Part shown: positions 24,301 through 35,971 of the stretch, piece by piece | Position numbering within the stretch: the stretch's first letter is position 1 | Layout: each line of letters starts with the position of its first letter | DNA from: Triatoma infestans | Lineage: Eukaryota > Arthropoda > Insecta > Hemiptera > Reduviidae | Reading direction: 5' to 3' | Length of the DNA: 64,000 bases | Assembly: GCA_011037195.1 (NCBI GenBank) | Contig: JAAEAF010002301.1 | Coordinates: forward strand, 58,940 to 122,939 | Program-made: the position numbers and the translations under genes | Notes under the pieces: model-generated | Database searches by the model: none | Told to the model about the DNA's origin: nothing | Seen by the model: the letters and a program-made list of their open reading frames with translations, nothing else

Positions 24301-24829
24301 AACAGACATCGTATGCTAGAAATACAACAATTTATGAAAACATTCATTTAGCCCTAACCTACAGTATAGTATTTGTGTAGGCTTTGGTGGGGTGGAGGTG
24401 GGGGGTTGTGTTGGGTCGGTTTGTTCTACAAAGTATAGGGGTAGTAAAGTAATGCCTGGATACACCCAAAATGCAAATGGTGTCTATCTTGCCAAAGCAG
24501 TCGCATAAATACATTCGAACAGAATATTCAACGTCATGCAGATAAACTATAGCTCATACTATATAGCTAACCTCATCTTACTAAACTATAGCTAACTACA
24601 TCTTCCCTACAGCTATCACTCTATATTTATATTACATTACATAACCACTTAGATTTAAATTTTACAATTTTAGTACCATTAGATGTTTCCTAACATTATT
24701 ATTTACCCATTTATATTCAGTTAGTATTTATTTTAATCATTCTAGCTAAATAAAAATTATTAATCCCGGATGTATTTCGTAATGCCTTTTTTTTTGGGCT
24801 GCGGTTTGTATCCATCTATGCACACTCGA
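21391..24829. other. AT-rich DNA, no supported gene
   Basis: 22617-22634 is an A-run after a C-run; 23588-23616 is a TG-rich microsatellite. 23340-23620 is locally more GC-rich with a short open frame (23418-23618) ending in the TG tract; no family is recognised and I do not call it. Confidence 0.35.
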
Positions 24830-25178
24830 CATCTCTATACAATGGGACTCATGCCTGACCCCTTTTGTAGAGTTTGGTGAGAGTGAGGAGGAAACACCCA
24901 TGTATCTGATGACGAATTGTTTGGGTTGTGAGGAGATTAGGTTTAGGACCTTCGGCCGGAATAGGATATCGGTAGAGGATCTTAAGCTGTGAACTTTTAA
25001 GGTTTTGGTCCTATTTGTTCGGTCTGTGGTGAAACTTAGATGGTTAAAACCTTGGCCTGGATTTTCGTTGTAGTCCCAGTGGTTGTTATATCTTTAGGGG
25101 TAGCTATATGCGCCCTGGGAGGTTTGGATAGCGTAGGTTTTGCCCTCCCCTTCTGTGAATAATAATAATAATGCACAC
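24830..25178 (+). pseudogene. RNase-H LINE, extreme 3' end, third copy
   Basis: Plus-strand equivalent of 1209-1560: 'ctatacaatgggactcatgcctgaccccttttgtaga', 'aggaggaaacacccatg', 'gaggatcttaagctgtgaa', 'ggtagctatatgcgccc' and 'gcgtaggttttgccctcccc', ending in (AAT)n at 25160-25173. Frames are broken. The terminal sequence shared with the 1.2-kb copy fixes the 3' end of the family. Confidence 0.85.
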
Positions 25179-25214
25179 TCCCGGACCTTCACAGCTCCAA
25201 CCACAAATTTAAAA

Positions 25215-25922
25215 AAAAATATATAAAAAATGAAAAAGTCATAGGAACCTCAAACTTGGTATTTCGTTTAGGCAATCACACTGCATCAAACAAGAAGATT
25301 ACGCGGCAAAATCCATCAAACCCAAAGTGCAACATTACTGAATGGTGTTTTCAATTTTTCGTGATTTTGTCGAAAACGGCTCACGATTTTCCTTAAACTT
25401 CGGATGCTATCTACACACCTAAATACCTATCACTTTTATCTGTGACGATTTCACAGAAAAATTTAATTTTCGTGGTTTTTGGAGCGAAGCAACGTTATGA
25501 TTACCTCTAAAGTGCCACTTCAGTATAATATACGGTTTTTACCATCTACATAATATTAATAATCATTGATGGAATTCGAAATTTGAAGAATATCGTTTTA
25601 TCGAAAGTGCGCTAAGTATTTGAGTTTTTCTTTTCTTTTTTTTTTGGATTTTTCTCGAAAACGGTTAAAACGATATTCTTTAATCTTGGAATGCTTGCTG
25701 GATAGAGAGACACTTGTCACATCTATTTGAAATATTTTTCTGAAAAAGCTTTCTTAGTTTTTAACTTAGAGCGCTCCACGTTAGTCAGCTAGGTATAGAA
25801 ATAAAATCCCTATACCATTTTTATGATCCACCCAACTAAATATTTTAACGTTGCGCGATTTTAAAGAAAATTTCTGGATTGAATTGTAATTATTAGATCT
25901 CGTGTTACACACCAGACTTTTT
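25215..25922 (+). repeat. Family E repeat, 5'-truncated copy
   Basis: Begins inside the element at 'cataggaacctcaaacttgg' and keeps two core monomers ('gtcgaaaacggctcacgatttt' near 25370 and 'ctcgaaaacggttaaaacgat' near 25652). It ends at 'gttacacaccagac'. The next copy starts immediately downstream. Confidence 0.75.
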
Positions 25923-25949
25923 TTTTTCTTTTTTTTATAATTTCTTTTA

Positions 25950-26932
25950 TTTTCTCAGACTCCTAGTAAGAGGAAGTATTATAATCGTGTCAAATATTCG
26001 ATACCGAGTTTTCACCGGAAATATCCGTTTTAACGTCCCTTGAATCCAAAAAAGTGTTTTTAGCAAATGGTGTGTGTGTATGTGTGTTATGTAGGTATGT
26101 GAACAACATAGCTCAAAAACGAAAAATCGTAGAAAGTTCAAACTTAATATTCCGTTTAGGTATCACCATGGGATCTGATAGTACGTTTTCTGTCAAAATT
26201 CCACGACCGGAAGTACCACTTTACAAGTTGTTTTTTTTTACTTTTTTGAGATTCTCTCAAAAATGGCTCAAACGATTTTCTTCAAACATGGTACATCTAC
26301 TAAACATACAAAGAGCTACAAATTTTATTTGAAACATTTTTCTGGAAAAATTCATTTAAGGGCACTTTTGGGGGAGAGGTGGGATTAGGTTTACATCTAA
26401 AGTGCTATTTCAGTTTATTGGACAATTCGCTCATCTAAATAATGTTAATTAAAATTAAATATATTGTTGAAATTCCAAGTTTGAAATAAATTGCATAACC
26501 AGAAATGCGTTTACTTTGCCACTATACTAAATGGTTTTTTTCACTTTTTCGCGATTTTCTCAAAAAAGGCTCCAATGATTTTCTTGAAACTTCGTATATT
26601 AACTACGCATACAATGATCTACAACTTTTATTTAAACATTTCTCTGGGAACATTCATTTAAGGGCACTTTTCAGGAAGGGGTGGGGTTATGCTTCAAAGT
26701 GCTATCACAGTTGATAATACGATTCTATCATCCAAACAAAATTAAATAGATGGACAAAATTCCAAGTTTCAAGAAAATTAGTGAATCGGAAGAGCGCTTT
26801 TACTGAACACTGTTTTTTGTTTTCGGCGAATTTCATTAAATTTGGTACACAAACTATAACATTTGTCAATTATAATTTTGAGAACTGGAGTAAGAGAAAG
26901 TTGTGTGAGTGTGTCACACCAGATTTTTTTTA
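25950..26932 (+). repeat. Family E repeat, near full-length copy
   Basis: Order: 5' hairpin 'actcctagtaagagg', 'caccggaaatatccg', TG-rich tract (26066-26090), 'agctcaaaaacgaaaaatcg', 'ccgtttaggtatcaccatggg', two ~300-bp monomers each with 'tctcaaaaa.ggctc.aa.gattttctt' and 'catttaagggcactttt', then 'ggagtaagagaaagttgtgtg' and 'cacaccagatt'. A SINE is inserted at or just past its 3' end. Confidence 0.85.
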
Positions 26933-27168
26933 TTTTTTATTTAAGGAGCGTCTACATCTATGGTCATTAGCACCCGGAGCCTTCTCAATGCACTGTCGGC
27001 CTCCAGAGACAGTGTTCTCTCGTTACAGACAACACTGTCCATCAGCGGACAGTGAGCTGTAGAGGCTGCTAGGAAGAAAAAAATCTAAGTGTAGCAAAGC
27101 TGGACTCGAACCTGTGTCCTCCGCGTGGGAGTCCAATACGCTAATCACTTAGCTATTCCGTTCCCTTA
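26933..27168 (-). mobile_element. Short tRNA-derived SINE
   Basis: Minus-strand order: box A 'TAGCTAAGTGATTAGCG', box B 'GGTTCGAGTCC', 'tttcttcctagcagcctc', 'ctgatggacagtgttgtctg', 'gagaaggctccgggtgcta', then a T/A-rich tail. It lacks the S-long head. Confidence 0.8.
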
Positions 27169-27247
27169 CAATTTATTGATTAATATTTATATTCATTACA
27201 AGCAATTTATATTCCCATTCTAATGATTTTCATTTATTTCTTCTTTT

Positions 27248-28266
27248 TTTTTTTACTTTCTCTTACTCCTAGTAAGAGGAAGTATTGTAATCGTGTAAAT
27301 TTTTTCGATATCGAGTTTTCCCGGAAATATCCGTTTTGAGGTCCCCCTGAGTCCAAAAAAGTGGTTTTTAGCGAATGCTGTGTTCTGTGTGTGTGTGGTG
27401 TCTGTGTGTGTGTCTGTGTGTGTGTCTGTGTGTGTGTATGTATGTGAACAGCATAGCTCAAAAACGAAAAATCGTAGAAAGTTCAAACTTGATATTACGT
27501 TTAGGTATCACCATGGGATCTGACGGTGCGTTATGTGTCAATATTCCTCAACCGGAAGTACCACTTTACTAGTTGTTTTTTTTACGTTTTGCAATTTTCT
27601 CAAAAATGGCTCCGAAGATTTTCTTTAAACTTATATATCAACTACACATACAAAGAGCTACAACTTTTATTTGAAACATTTCTCCAGGAAAATTCATTTA
27701 AGGGCACTTCGGGGGGGGGTGGGGTTAGGTTTTCATCTAAACTGCTGTTTCAGTTTATTAGACAATTCTGTCATCTAAATAATGTTAATTAGAATTAAAT
27801 ATGTTGTTGAAATTCCGAGTTTGAAAAAAAATAGATAACCGGAAGTGCGTTTTTACTGAAATATAATTTTCAGTTTTCTGGTAGTTTCTCGAAAATGGCT
27901 CCAACGATTTTCTTTAAACCAGCGTTGTTAACTATACATATAAAGAGCTACAACTTTTATTTGAAACTTTTACCCTGATAAATTCATTTAAGGGGACTTT
28001 TGGGGGAGGGGGGTTATGTTTTTCTTTAAAATGCTATCACAGTTGATTATACAATTCTGTCATCCCAAATTGAAATAACTAGAAATTAATATATGACCCA
28101 AATTCCGAGTTTCAAGAAAATTAGTAAACCGGAAGTGCGCTTTTACTGAACAGTTTTTTCAGTTTTCGACGAATTTCATTAAATTTGGTACACAAACTAT
28201 AAAATTTGTCATTATAATTTTGAGAACTGGAGTAAGAGAAAGTTGTGTGAGTGTTTCACACCAGAT
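27248..28266 (+). repeat. Family E repeat, best full-length copy
   Basis: It has exact 15-bp inverted repeats: ACTTTCTCTTACTCC at about 27254-27268 and GGAGTAAGAGAAAGT at about 28228-28242. The 5' side forms CTCTTACT/AGTAAGAG and the 3' side GTGTGA/TCACAC hairpins. Between lie a TG-rich tract (27385-27440) and two monomers starting near 27590 and 27885. The 'accggaagt' word occurs in both halves. No coding frame is credible. Confidence 0.88.
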
Positions 28267-30767
28267 TTTTGTAAAATCATTTTTCGGATTTTTTAAAAAT
28301 GAAGCATTTATCATAGAAATTTGTTAAATATAAAGAATAAAATTATGAATAATTTTTGTTTCCTATTTTACAGAACAAATGTTTCAGCTGTATGTGTAAT
28401 ATTCGTCATTATAAACTATAGTTCATTTACAACTATCAAATATTTTAAGAATTCACAATCTACAAAAGGTAGATTAAGTTATGCAGGTTTATAGCACCGC
28501 TTATACCGCTTTTATCGGTCTAGAGTGTAGGAAGGAGTGCCTCATTTCTCCTCCGGTTTGCGGTCTGACTTTAGTTCTAAACATTTTATCAAATAAATAG
28601 ATTTGAGCGAGGCGGAGGTTCTAGGTGAGCTGGGAAGACATGTTTCCCCCTCAATATAGGTTTTTGGTTTAAATTCTTTCATTTATAAACAAAAATATTG
28701 AAGCCAGTTATAAGTTGGTAAAAAATTCCGAGTTTAACGTACATTTGTAAATTTTTATTTAAAAAAAAAAAATAACTATAAGTAAATTTGGTCATAGGGC
28801 ATTACCTTTTAAAGTACATCTGTTCTAATTTTAGTTCTGTAATGGCTAATAGAAATAAATAACTTATATGGGAGGGTTTGTACAGACCAAAACATAGTTT
28901 TAATTATAAACTTAGGTTTTTTGCTGATGCTGTCATGTACCTCATTTATTTGACTATGAAATTATGATATATTACCAACAGTATATTACTATGTACGGAA
29001 CGATATTGCATGTACATATATCTGTGTGTTTTGTGTTTGGCGTGTGTGTATGTACATGTGGGTTTTTGTTTATTGCACCAAGTACAAACCCTTGTAAAAC
29101 CCTGACATAGCTTCACATAATTTGCATCCAAACATTCATATTATAGAAACATGTTGGGGGAGGAAAAAAAATGGTGAATTTAATGAAACCACAAAAATGC
29201 CGACATGCTACGTTTACTAACCGACAGCTTCTGTCCTGCTGTCTTCTTTAACAATAATATATTCTTTCCGTTCACTTTGAGATCTTCACAGACAATTGAA
29301 CCAATCGCCAGAAAATTCACCACCTAAATGCTGGACTCAATTGTTTCAACACCAGTCGCCGATAATCTCCATCACCATGCCTCCAAGCGTTGGTCATGGT
29401 CAATACTGTGCCCCACTAACAAACTCTCTCTGGCTACCACCAAGAGCTAAAGGAACTAAAATAAAAAGACCAAAAACTACAGGCTTAACGTACAGTCACC
29501 GGATAAAGTTTAAAGAGTAAAAAATTCATTCGCCACTTCAAGTTGAACGAGTTAACAAGTCTCAACCTCAATCTTGAAAGGTTCCATCAAACTGGCCGTA
29601 CTATAGCTCGACAACTTTGGAAAGAATATTTTGATCGAAAATAGACAGACATCATACTGTTCGGTGAACTAATAAACATGTAAACATACGCAGTGGTAAC
29701 CACTTAGCATTAAAAGGTTTCGGCCATCAATCAGAGAGACGGGTGCGCGCGCAATTCTTTTCTCTATAGTCAATCTACCATTAGAAGAAGCAAGAGTTAG
29801 AACAAACACCACTCCCCATATAACTTACATCAACCAACGCTACATAATTCTAAATACATCAAGCTACCAATAATCACCACTCCTCGCTCTGTCACTTATA
29901 CCTCTAGCATCCCTTCTCTTTTCACAAAATATTGCAAAATATAAATTGTGTTTAAGGTAAAGTAATCAGCAGTGTGTATTCTCATTTTACTATTCATTAA
30001 CCATTACTGCTATCAAAAGACTTGGAATTTAAAAGATAAGCAATGATGGGTAAACTTCTTCAAAGAGTTTTTGCAGAGTATGACTTAATTATTTACAGAA
30101 TTTAAAAGGTTGGTTGCTATTACTTTATCGTAACCTGTATACAGTTACTGACTAGTTTTATGCGTTTTAAATCAAACCTATAAACATAAGATCCATTCGG
30201 TTAATTCAATCTTGTTACTTCGGCAGTTTTAGATGCTTCTTAATATGCACAAACTTCCATAATTTTTCAAACTCCTACAAAACGTTTCTCAACAACCCCT
30301 TCATTAAACAATTCGTCATGACGAAATATCACAAATGTTATACTGTTCTTCTACTTTCTAATCCCTTTGCACAATGCCTCGTTTCTAATACCAACCATAA
30401 TAATAAACCACTCGAACAACGCCTGTGATCCCAAGATTTCCTGTGGGATTAATCAGTGCTACTGGCATCCCTAGAGTGTGCTACAATGGATAGTTTCTTT
30501 CCACCAATTTCTCATATCCTGCACACATTCATCCTTGTTACATGCTGTAAATACACTTGTCTTTCTAAATAACTATATTTCTATTTATATTTATAAATTT
30601 ACACAGTTTTGTACAAACAGTACATGACAATTGAGATATGAAATATTTTCAAACATATCAAAATAATTTCCCAACAATACCCCAATATCCAATAATTAAA
30701 CAATATCAATACTTTTAAATAATATAGAAAATGAAAAATCTGCATAAAGCAAATGTACAATAGTAGT
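28267..30767. other. AT-rich DNA, no supported gene
   Basis: 28470-28640 is slightly GC-richer, with a faint minus-strand resemblance ('LDR.KRYKRC') to the RTE-type LINE end at 57.96 kb, too weak to call. The open frame at 29296-29520 is unrecognised and proline-rich. Confidence 0.3.
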
Positions 30768-30975
30768 TGTGGTTGGTTTCGCAGAGCTGGAAAGCATCAG
30801 AGACATTTTCCGTGGTAGCCTGCTTCATTTGTGGTCATCGACGGGCTTCGGGCGTTCGCCCATCTTCAGGATGCGTTTTTCAGACAGTGTGACAACACAG
30901 ACTTGCACAGAGCAAATTCAGTTTACACAAGGACTGGTGTTCTTAATTGTGTTTAAAACTAAACTCTTAAACTAG
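30768..30975 (+). repeat. Foldback element F, single-arm copy
   Basis: Contains the full arm terminus 'tggttggtttcgcagagctgg', then 'ttccgtggtagcctgcttca', 'catcgacgggcttcgggcgt', 'catcttcaggatgcg', 'cagacttgcacagagcaaat'. The inverted second arm is absent. Confidence 0.75.
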
Positions 30976-31129
30976 GTCAAATGGTATGGGTGGGAAAACA
31001 CGTGTTTGGGTTGTTAAAGGGCAAATTTTCCTTAAAATGGAAACAACACGTGGGGGTCCAATTTTTAAACTCTGTTGGCTGGAGGGAGTATGTTTTAAAC
31101 AAACATAATTTAAAATTAAGCGATTTTTA

Positions 31130-32050
31130 TAATTAAGTTTTTTTTATAATTAAGCATTCCAGTCAATATTTCACTTTTCACACAACATTCACATACGGCA
31201 TCCTCGCACGCATGTATGGTTTTTTTATAATTATGCATTCCACTCAATACTTCACACAATATGCATTCACATACGCCATCCACGCACGCATGTATATAAT
31301 TGTTTATAATTATGCATTCCACTCTTATTTCACCCTTTCACACAACATTCACATACGACATCCACGCAAGCATGTATACCTAAATATGTTTTTCTATAAT
31401 TAAGTTTTTTATAATTATGCATTCCACTCAGTATTTGCATTCACACAACATTCACATAGCCATCCACGCACGCATGTATATAGTTTTTTATAATTATGCA
31501 TTCCACTCTTATTTCACCCTTTCACACAACATTCACATACGGCATCCACGCAAGAATGTATACCTAAATATGGTTTTTTATAATTAAGTTTTTTATAATT
31601 ATGCATTCCACTCAATATTTCACACAATATGCATTCACACAACATTCACATACGCCATCCACGCTCGCATGTATACCTAAATATGGTTTTTTATAATTAA
31701 GCATTCCAGTCAATATTTCACTTTTCACACAACATTCACATACGGCATCCACGCACGCATGTTTACCTAAATATGGTTTTTTATAATTAAGTTTTTTATA
31801 ATTATGCATTCCACTCAATATTTCACACAATATGCATTCACACACGCCATCCACGCACGCATGTATATAGTTTTTTATAATTATGCATTCCACTCTTATT
31901 TCACCCTTTCACACAACATTCACATACGCCATCCACGCAAGCATGTATACCTAAATACGGTTGTTTATAAATAAGTTTTTTATTATGCATTCCATTCAAC
32001 ATATCACCTTTTTACACAACATTCACATACATCATACTTCATCCAAATAC
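31130..32050. repeat. Minisatellite with higher-order structure
   Basis: Nine occurrences of a core 'ccacgcacgcatgtat' (about 31208, 31284, 31365, 31465, 31549, 31663, 31750, 31855, 31936), spaced 76-114 bp. Units also share 'tataattatgcattccactc', 'cacacaacattcacatac' and 'acctaaatatgg'. Two unit types ('catgtatatag' and 'gcatgtatacctaaata') alternate in paired blocks. The open frames on the minus strand (His/Cys-rich) are products of the repeat. Confidence 0.92.
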
Positions 32051-32214
32051 GCACGCATAGTTTTTATATACATATATATATAACTAGCAGATTTAAAACT
32101 AACCTAAAACTAAAATCTGTTTAAGAATTTTTTGGTGCATGTATAATGTTTGCACTGGTAAAATGTATACGAAGTTGTTGCTTTTTAAGCAATTAATTGT
32201 AATATCAAGTTTCA

Positions 32215-32390
32215 TTTTCGTTAGTGCCATTTTTGATAAAAATCACAAAAAACAAAAAAAACAAAAAAATGATTCAGTAAAGTGCCTATTTGTGACAAAA
32301 ACCTTATAGTAGCGCCCCCTAGTAGCACCTAAACGAAATACCAAATTACAGCTTTCTGTAATTTTTTCCAACAAACAAACATACACACTG
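32215..32390 (-). repeat. Family E fragment (minus)
   Basis: Reverse-complement resemblance to the 5' half of family E: 'gattcagtaaagtgc', 'cctaaacgaaataccaaat', and an 'aacatacacac' stretch at the TG position. Confidence 0.5.
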
Positions 32391-33117
32391 ACTGGACTGA
32401 TGTCTTGTTTTAATTGATTAATTCCATAAGAACAAGTCTTAAACTTTTTAGATAAGTACACTACACTCTTTTTATTCATCAAGCTAATATCAATTAAAAT
32501 TTCTTAATCTTTATCTATTTAGTCACTTTAATAAAAAACTTTTTCGGATGAGTGGTTTTTCAAAAGAAGTAATTGAAAAAGTGTTCCAACATTGACTTTG
32601 AATAATTTAATCTAGTTTATATTATTAAAAAGGACACTTCAAAGGGCCCAGGTGAAGCTGCTTCTTTCACTCTTTGTATCATTTATATCTGACAAGTAGC
32701 AATAGTGGATTAAGTTAGTGGTAAGAGGATTTGGACTCACTGTACAGGTAAAAGAGCATTTTCTCCATTTAAATTATTTGCAGCACTTAAATTTAAATCT
32801 AATCTGTCAACGGGGGAAAGGTTAATGACAACAAGATATGGCTAACAGAGGCAGCATCATTTACACTTTCATTATATCGTAAAACTTTCAACCCAGCTGT
32901 TCAACGAATTTGATATTGTAGACATTCTCTAATAGAACAGTATTATTATTCTAATTAGAGAATTATACGTATTTACGATTAAATACCATTCATTTTTCTG
33001 AAACTCACAAAAAAAAAAATGAAATCTAGAATTTTACGATTAACGCAACGCTGGGTTTTTGCATTTTATTAAAAAAATAACTCTCTCCCATAATGTCCTG
33101 TTATTTAATATTTTTTT
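32391..33117. other. AT-rich DNA, nothing recognised
   Basis: No supported feature. Confidence 0.35.
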
Positions 33118-33713
33118 CCTGTTCGGTATTTAATATAAATTCAATTTTGCCGCCAACAGCGTACAATAATTCATTAATCTATCAGGCTGTGACCTAAGTG
33201 TAGAGGAGGGGGTAATCTATGAATTCTCTTTGCTGAGTCAGTCGCCATTTTAAGCTCGAAGATGTAAGTCGTTATAATAGGTCGCAGCCGGACCTATATA
33301 ATTCATGCCAGTTCAGTTGCCCTTAATTGTGAAAACCCAAGTTTGTTACTTCTGGTTTTCCTGGGTAGTGTTTTTATAAAGTGATCGTATTTGTCGACTT
33401 GACGACTCAGTTCTCTCGGGCCTGCATAGATTTATTGTGAAATCACATGGTTATTACTTCCGGTTGAATTTCCTGCCGTGCAGATTCTGGGCCTATTTAA
33501 TTATTATCTACGATTATCAGCCAAGTAGCAGTATATTGGTCAAGACTCAAGAGTTTGATGCACATACGAATTATTTCCTTATTCCTATTTTTCCACTCCC
33601 CTTTTCTCCGACATGGGTTAAGAACACATGGGTCTTCGAACACCGTCAATAAGGATCTGGGTTAAGCGCCATTCCTTTGGCTTATTGAAAGTGATGATAA
33701 ATAATATTTGTTA
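33118..33713 (+). repeat. Dispersed ~600-bp repeat, copy 2
   Basis: Inverted partner of 1-605, starting TGTTCGGTATTTAAT. Shared words include 'ccaacagcgta', 'gtgaaaacccaagtttgtta', 'attgtgaaatcacatggtta' and 'gcgccattcctttgg'. Possibly an LTR by its TG start, but neither the far end nor a TSD could be fixed. Confidence 0.7.
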
Positions 33714-34439
33714 CCCATTTTTAAATTTAATTTATATATTCATTTTTCCTATACGATTATTATTTTAATTTCCCATTTTGCTCAATAATATATTATATAC
33801 AGTCCATTCAATATTTTTACCATTCCTTAATTTTTGCTGGTTTTTATTAAACAGAGCCCCCCCAGAGGTATCTTACCTCAATTATATATTATTATGTTTA
33901 TTTTATTTTTTCTTAGTCTCGGACTTAATTTTAGTTCAAATGTCTTATATTTGGAACTAAATTTTCCAGTTTCATCTCTCACTAATCGACTCATATAATT
34001 TAGGACTTACGTCTCGTATAATTTTAACATACGAAATAAAATATTCATTAAAACTCATTTTTATTCATGCCTGTACAAACTTTGGTAATCAACTAATTAA
34101 AATTAAAGTTTTTCGTTAAAAAATTAATATGAATAAAAATTTTGTATAAACCATAATTTTTACACTAAATTTTGAATCTAATTTATTCTGTAAAAGTTAT
34201 TTGTAAGTTTATAGGCACCTTCGGCTGTGATGATCAGTTTTAGCAATACAATTAGTGATCAAGTCTGAAGGCTAAATGATTAATCCAGAATAAACACTTT
34301 CTTTCAGCTGTGCATAAAAATACGTTGTAATTTTAGTGCTTAATAGTCGCCACTAGCTCATTCTATTTAATGAAAATATTTATGCACAATAAACTCTTCT
34401 AAATTTAATTTACGTCTAAACCGTATATTTAAAAAAAAA
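33714..34439. other. AT-rich DNA
   Basis: 'acagagcccccccagagg' (about 33853-33870) is the only compositional anomaly. No gene. Confidence 0.3.
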
Positions 34440-34897
34440 AAAAAAATGGTGTGAAAAATGGAATGAAACACTGTCATATTTCCTGTAAACATAATTTTAA
34501 CTAAATATTTATTTCTCTTCAATTATATATTAAGGCAGTGTCTAAACTTATTAAAATAACTTTTTTTAGAAAAACAAAAACTCACCTCTCCCCAATCTAA
34601 ATGAATTTTTTTTTGAAAAAAAAGTTAGGTCTCTGTGTAGTTGATAGTTATTGTGAAATTATTGAAGTCCGAAAATGTTTTAATAGAGAAAAACCACTGG
34701 AAAAACTGTTCATTAAAAACGTACTTCCGATGAAGCGATTTTTCTTCTAACTCGAAATTTTGGCATCATAATTAATATTTTTTAAATGATAGAATTGTTT
34801 AATAAACTAAAACAGCACTCTACAGCAAAAAATTATCCCATCTTAAAGGAATTTTCTTGTAGAAATAATTCAAATAAATGATGTAGCTATTTATATG

Positions 34898-35664
34898 TGT
34901 CTGCGCGACAGTCAGACGCTCAGGGCGGGATGGCAAGTAGTCGGTGAAAAAAAAATTAATAATAAAGTAAAACAAATGAAAACGAGACTTACCCTTTGGT
35001 GTCGTTGAGTGATGAATCGAAGTAGGGTTGATGATACGAATGGCGGACTGAGAAAGGAAGAGGTGGCGAGTGTGTGTGTGGGGTGTGCGTGTGGGTGTGG
35101 GTGTATGAGTGGCGGAAGAAAGGAACTCAGGTGAGCGTAGAAGCATTGGAATGCTCTTTTAGAAGCGGATGATGCCGTTGTTGAAGCGGTGGATGATAGC
35201 GAGTCCACTAAGGCGCAGGTGAAATAGCCTCGTGAAGGAGATGGCGCGTACAGATGAGTCTTATTACTCATCGAAGAGTCAATATTAATTAACACGGCAA
35301 ATAGGCGCGTATAAGGCGACACATAATTTAAAGGCGAAATTAACAGTACAACACTGACTAAGAAGAAGCGGTAAAACAGAGGTTAGCTAGCCGGGTGACA
35401 GAAGAAGAGAACGGCACAAGCATTGTTGTTCAGGCGAACTGTAGAAGACAAATGAAGAAATTTTATAGGAAGAGAACGTTTTAAAGTGTGGGAAAATAAG
35501 TAAAGCGCGAACCCCTAGAGATGAAAGGCGCCGACAATCCCACCACCAAGAGAGAGAGAAAGAGAAGTCAAAAGCGCGAAGGTATGGGAAATATGCGGGC
35601 GATGAAATAACAATTTAGAAATAGCGAGACAAAGTTAATCTCTCAAATTTGCCGCAACCTAACA
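34898..35664. mobile_element. Solo LTR, family L3, 767 bp, TSD ATATG
   Basis: Starts TGTCTGCGCGACAG and ends GCAACCTAACA, flanked by exact 5-bp duplications ATATG (34893-34897, 35665-35669). It is markedly more GC- and CpG-rich than its surroundings. Read on the minus strand it begins TGTTAGGTTGCGGC and includes AAAGGGTAAGT near 34985-34995, a good splice-donor shape. A 136-codon Ser/Pro/His-rich frame (34912-35322, minus) lies wholly inside and spans the donor, so it is probably not a gene. No internal pol sequence is adjacent. A 5-bp TSD fits Gypsy or Bel-Pao. Confidence 0.8.
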
Positions 35665-35971
35665 ATATGTGTGGTTGAAGTTTCAAGAAAATCATTGGAA
35701 TTATTTTCGAGTAAATCGTAGAACATTTAAAATCTGTTTCGTAAAAACGCATTTTCCATTAACCGATTTTCTTCACATTCGCAACATTTTTAATTCTAGT
35801 TATATTATAGTACATTAGAATCAACTAATAAATTGAAATAACATTTTTAGAGGAAAAAAGCATAAAGCCACCCCTTCTTCAAAATTACCCTTAAGTGAAT
35901 TTTTTCGGAGAGATATTTCAAATTAAAAGTTTAGCTCTTTGTATATGTAGTTCATATACTAAGTTCAAAGA

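Noticed and set aside
29296..29520. 74-codon proline-rich ORF as a gene
   Set aside because: No recognisable motif, splice context or repeat relation; length is within chance.
31130..32050. CRISPR-like array
   Set aside because: Units are 76-114 bp with no constant repeat plus unique spacer pattern, and the genome is eukaryotic.
34912..35322. 136-codon Ser/Pro/His-rich protein on the minus strand
   Set aside because: It lies entirely within a bounded LTR and crosses a splice-donor-like site; composition reflects the GT-rich repeat.
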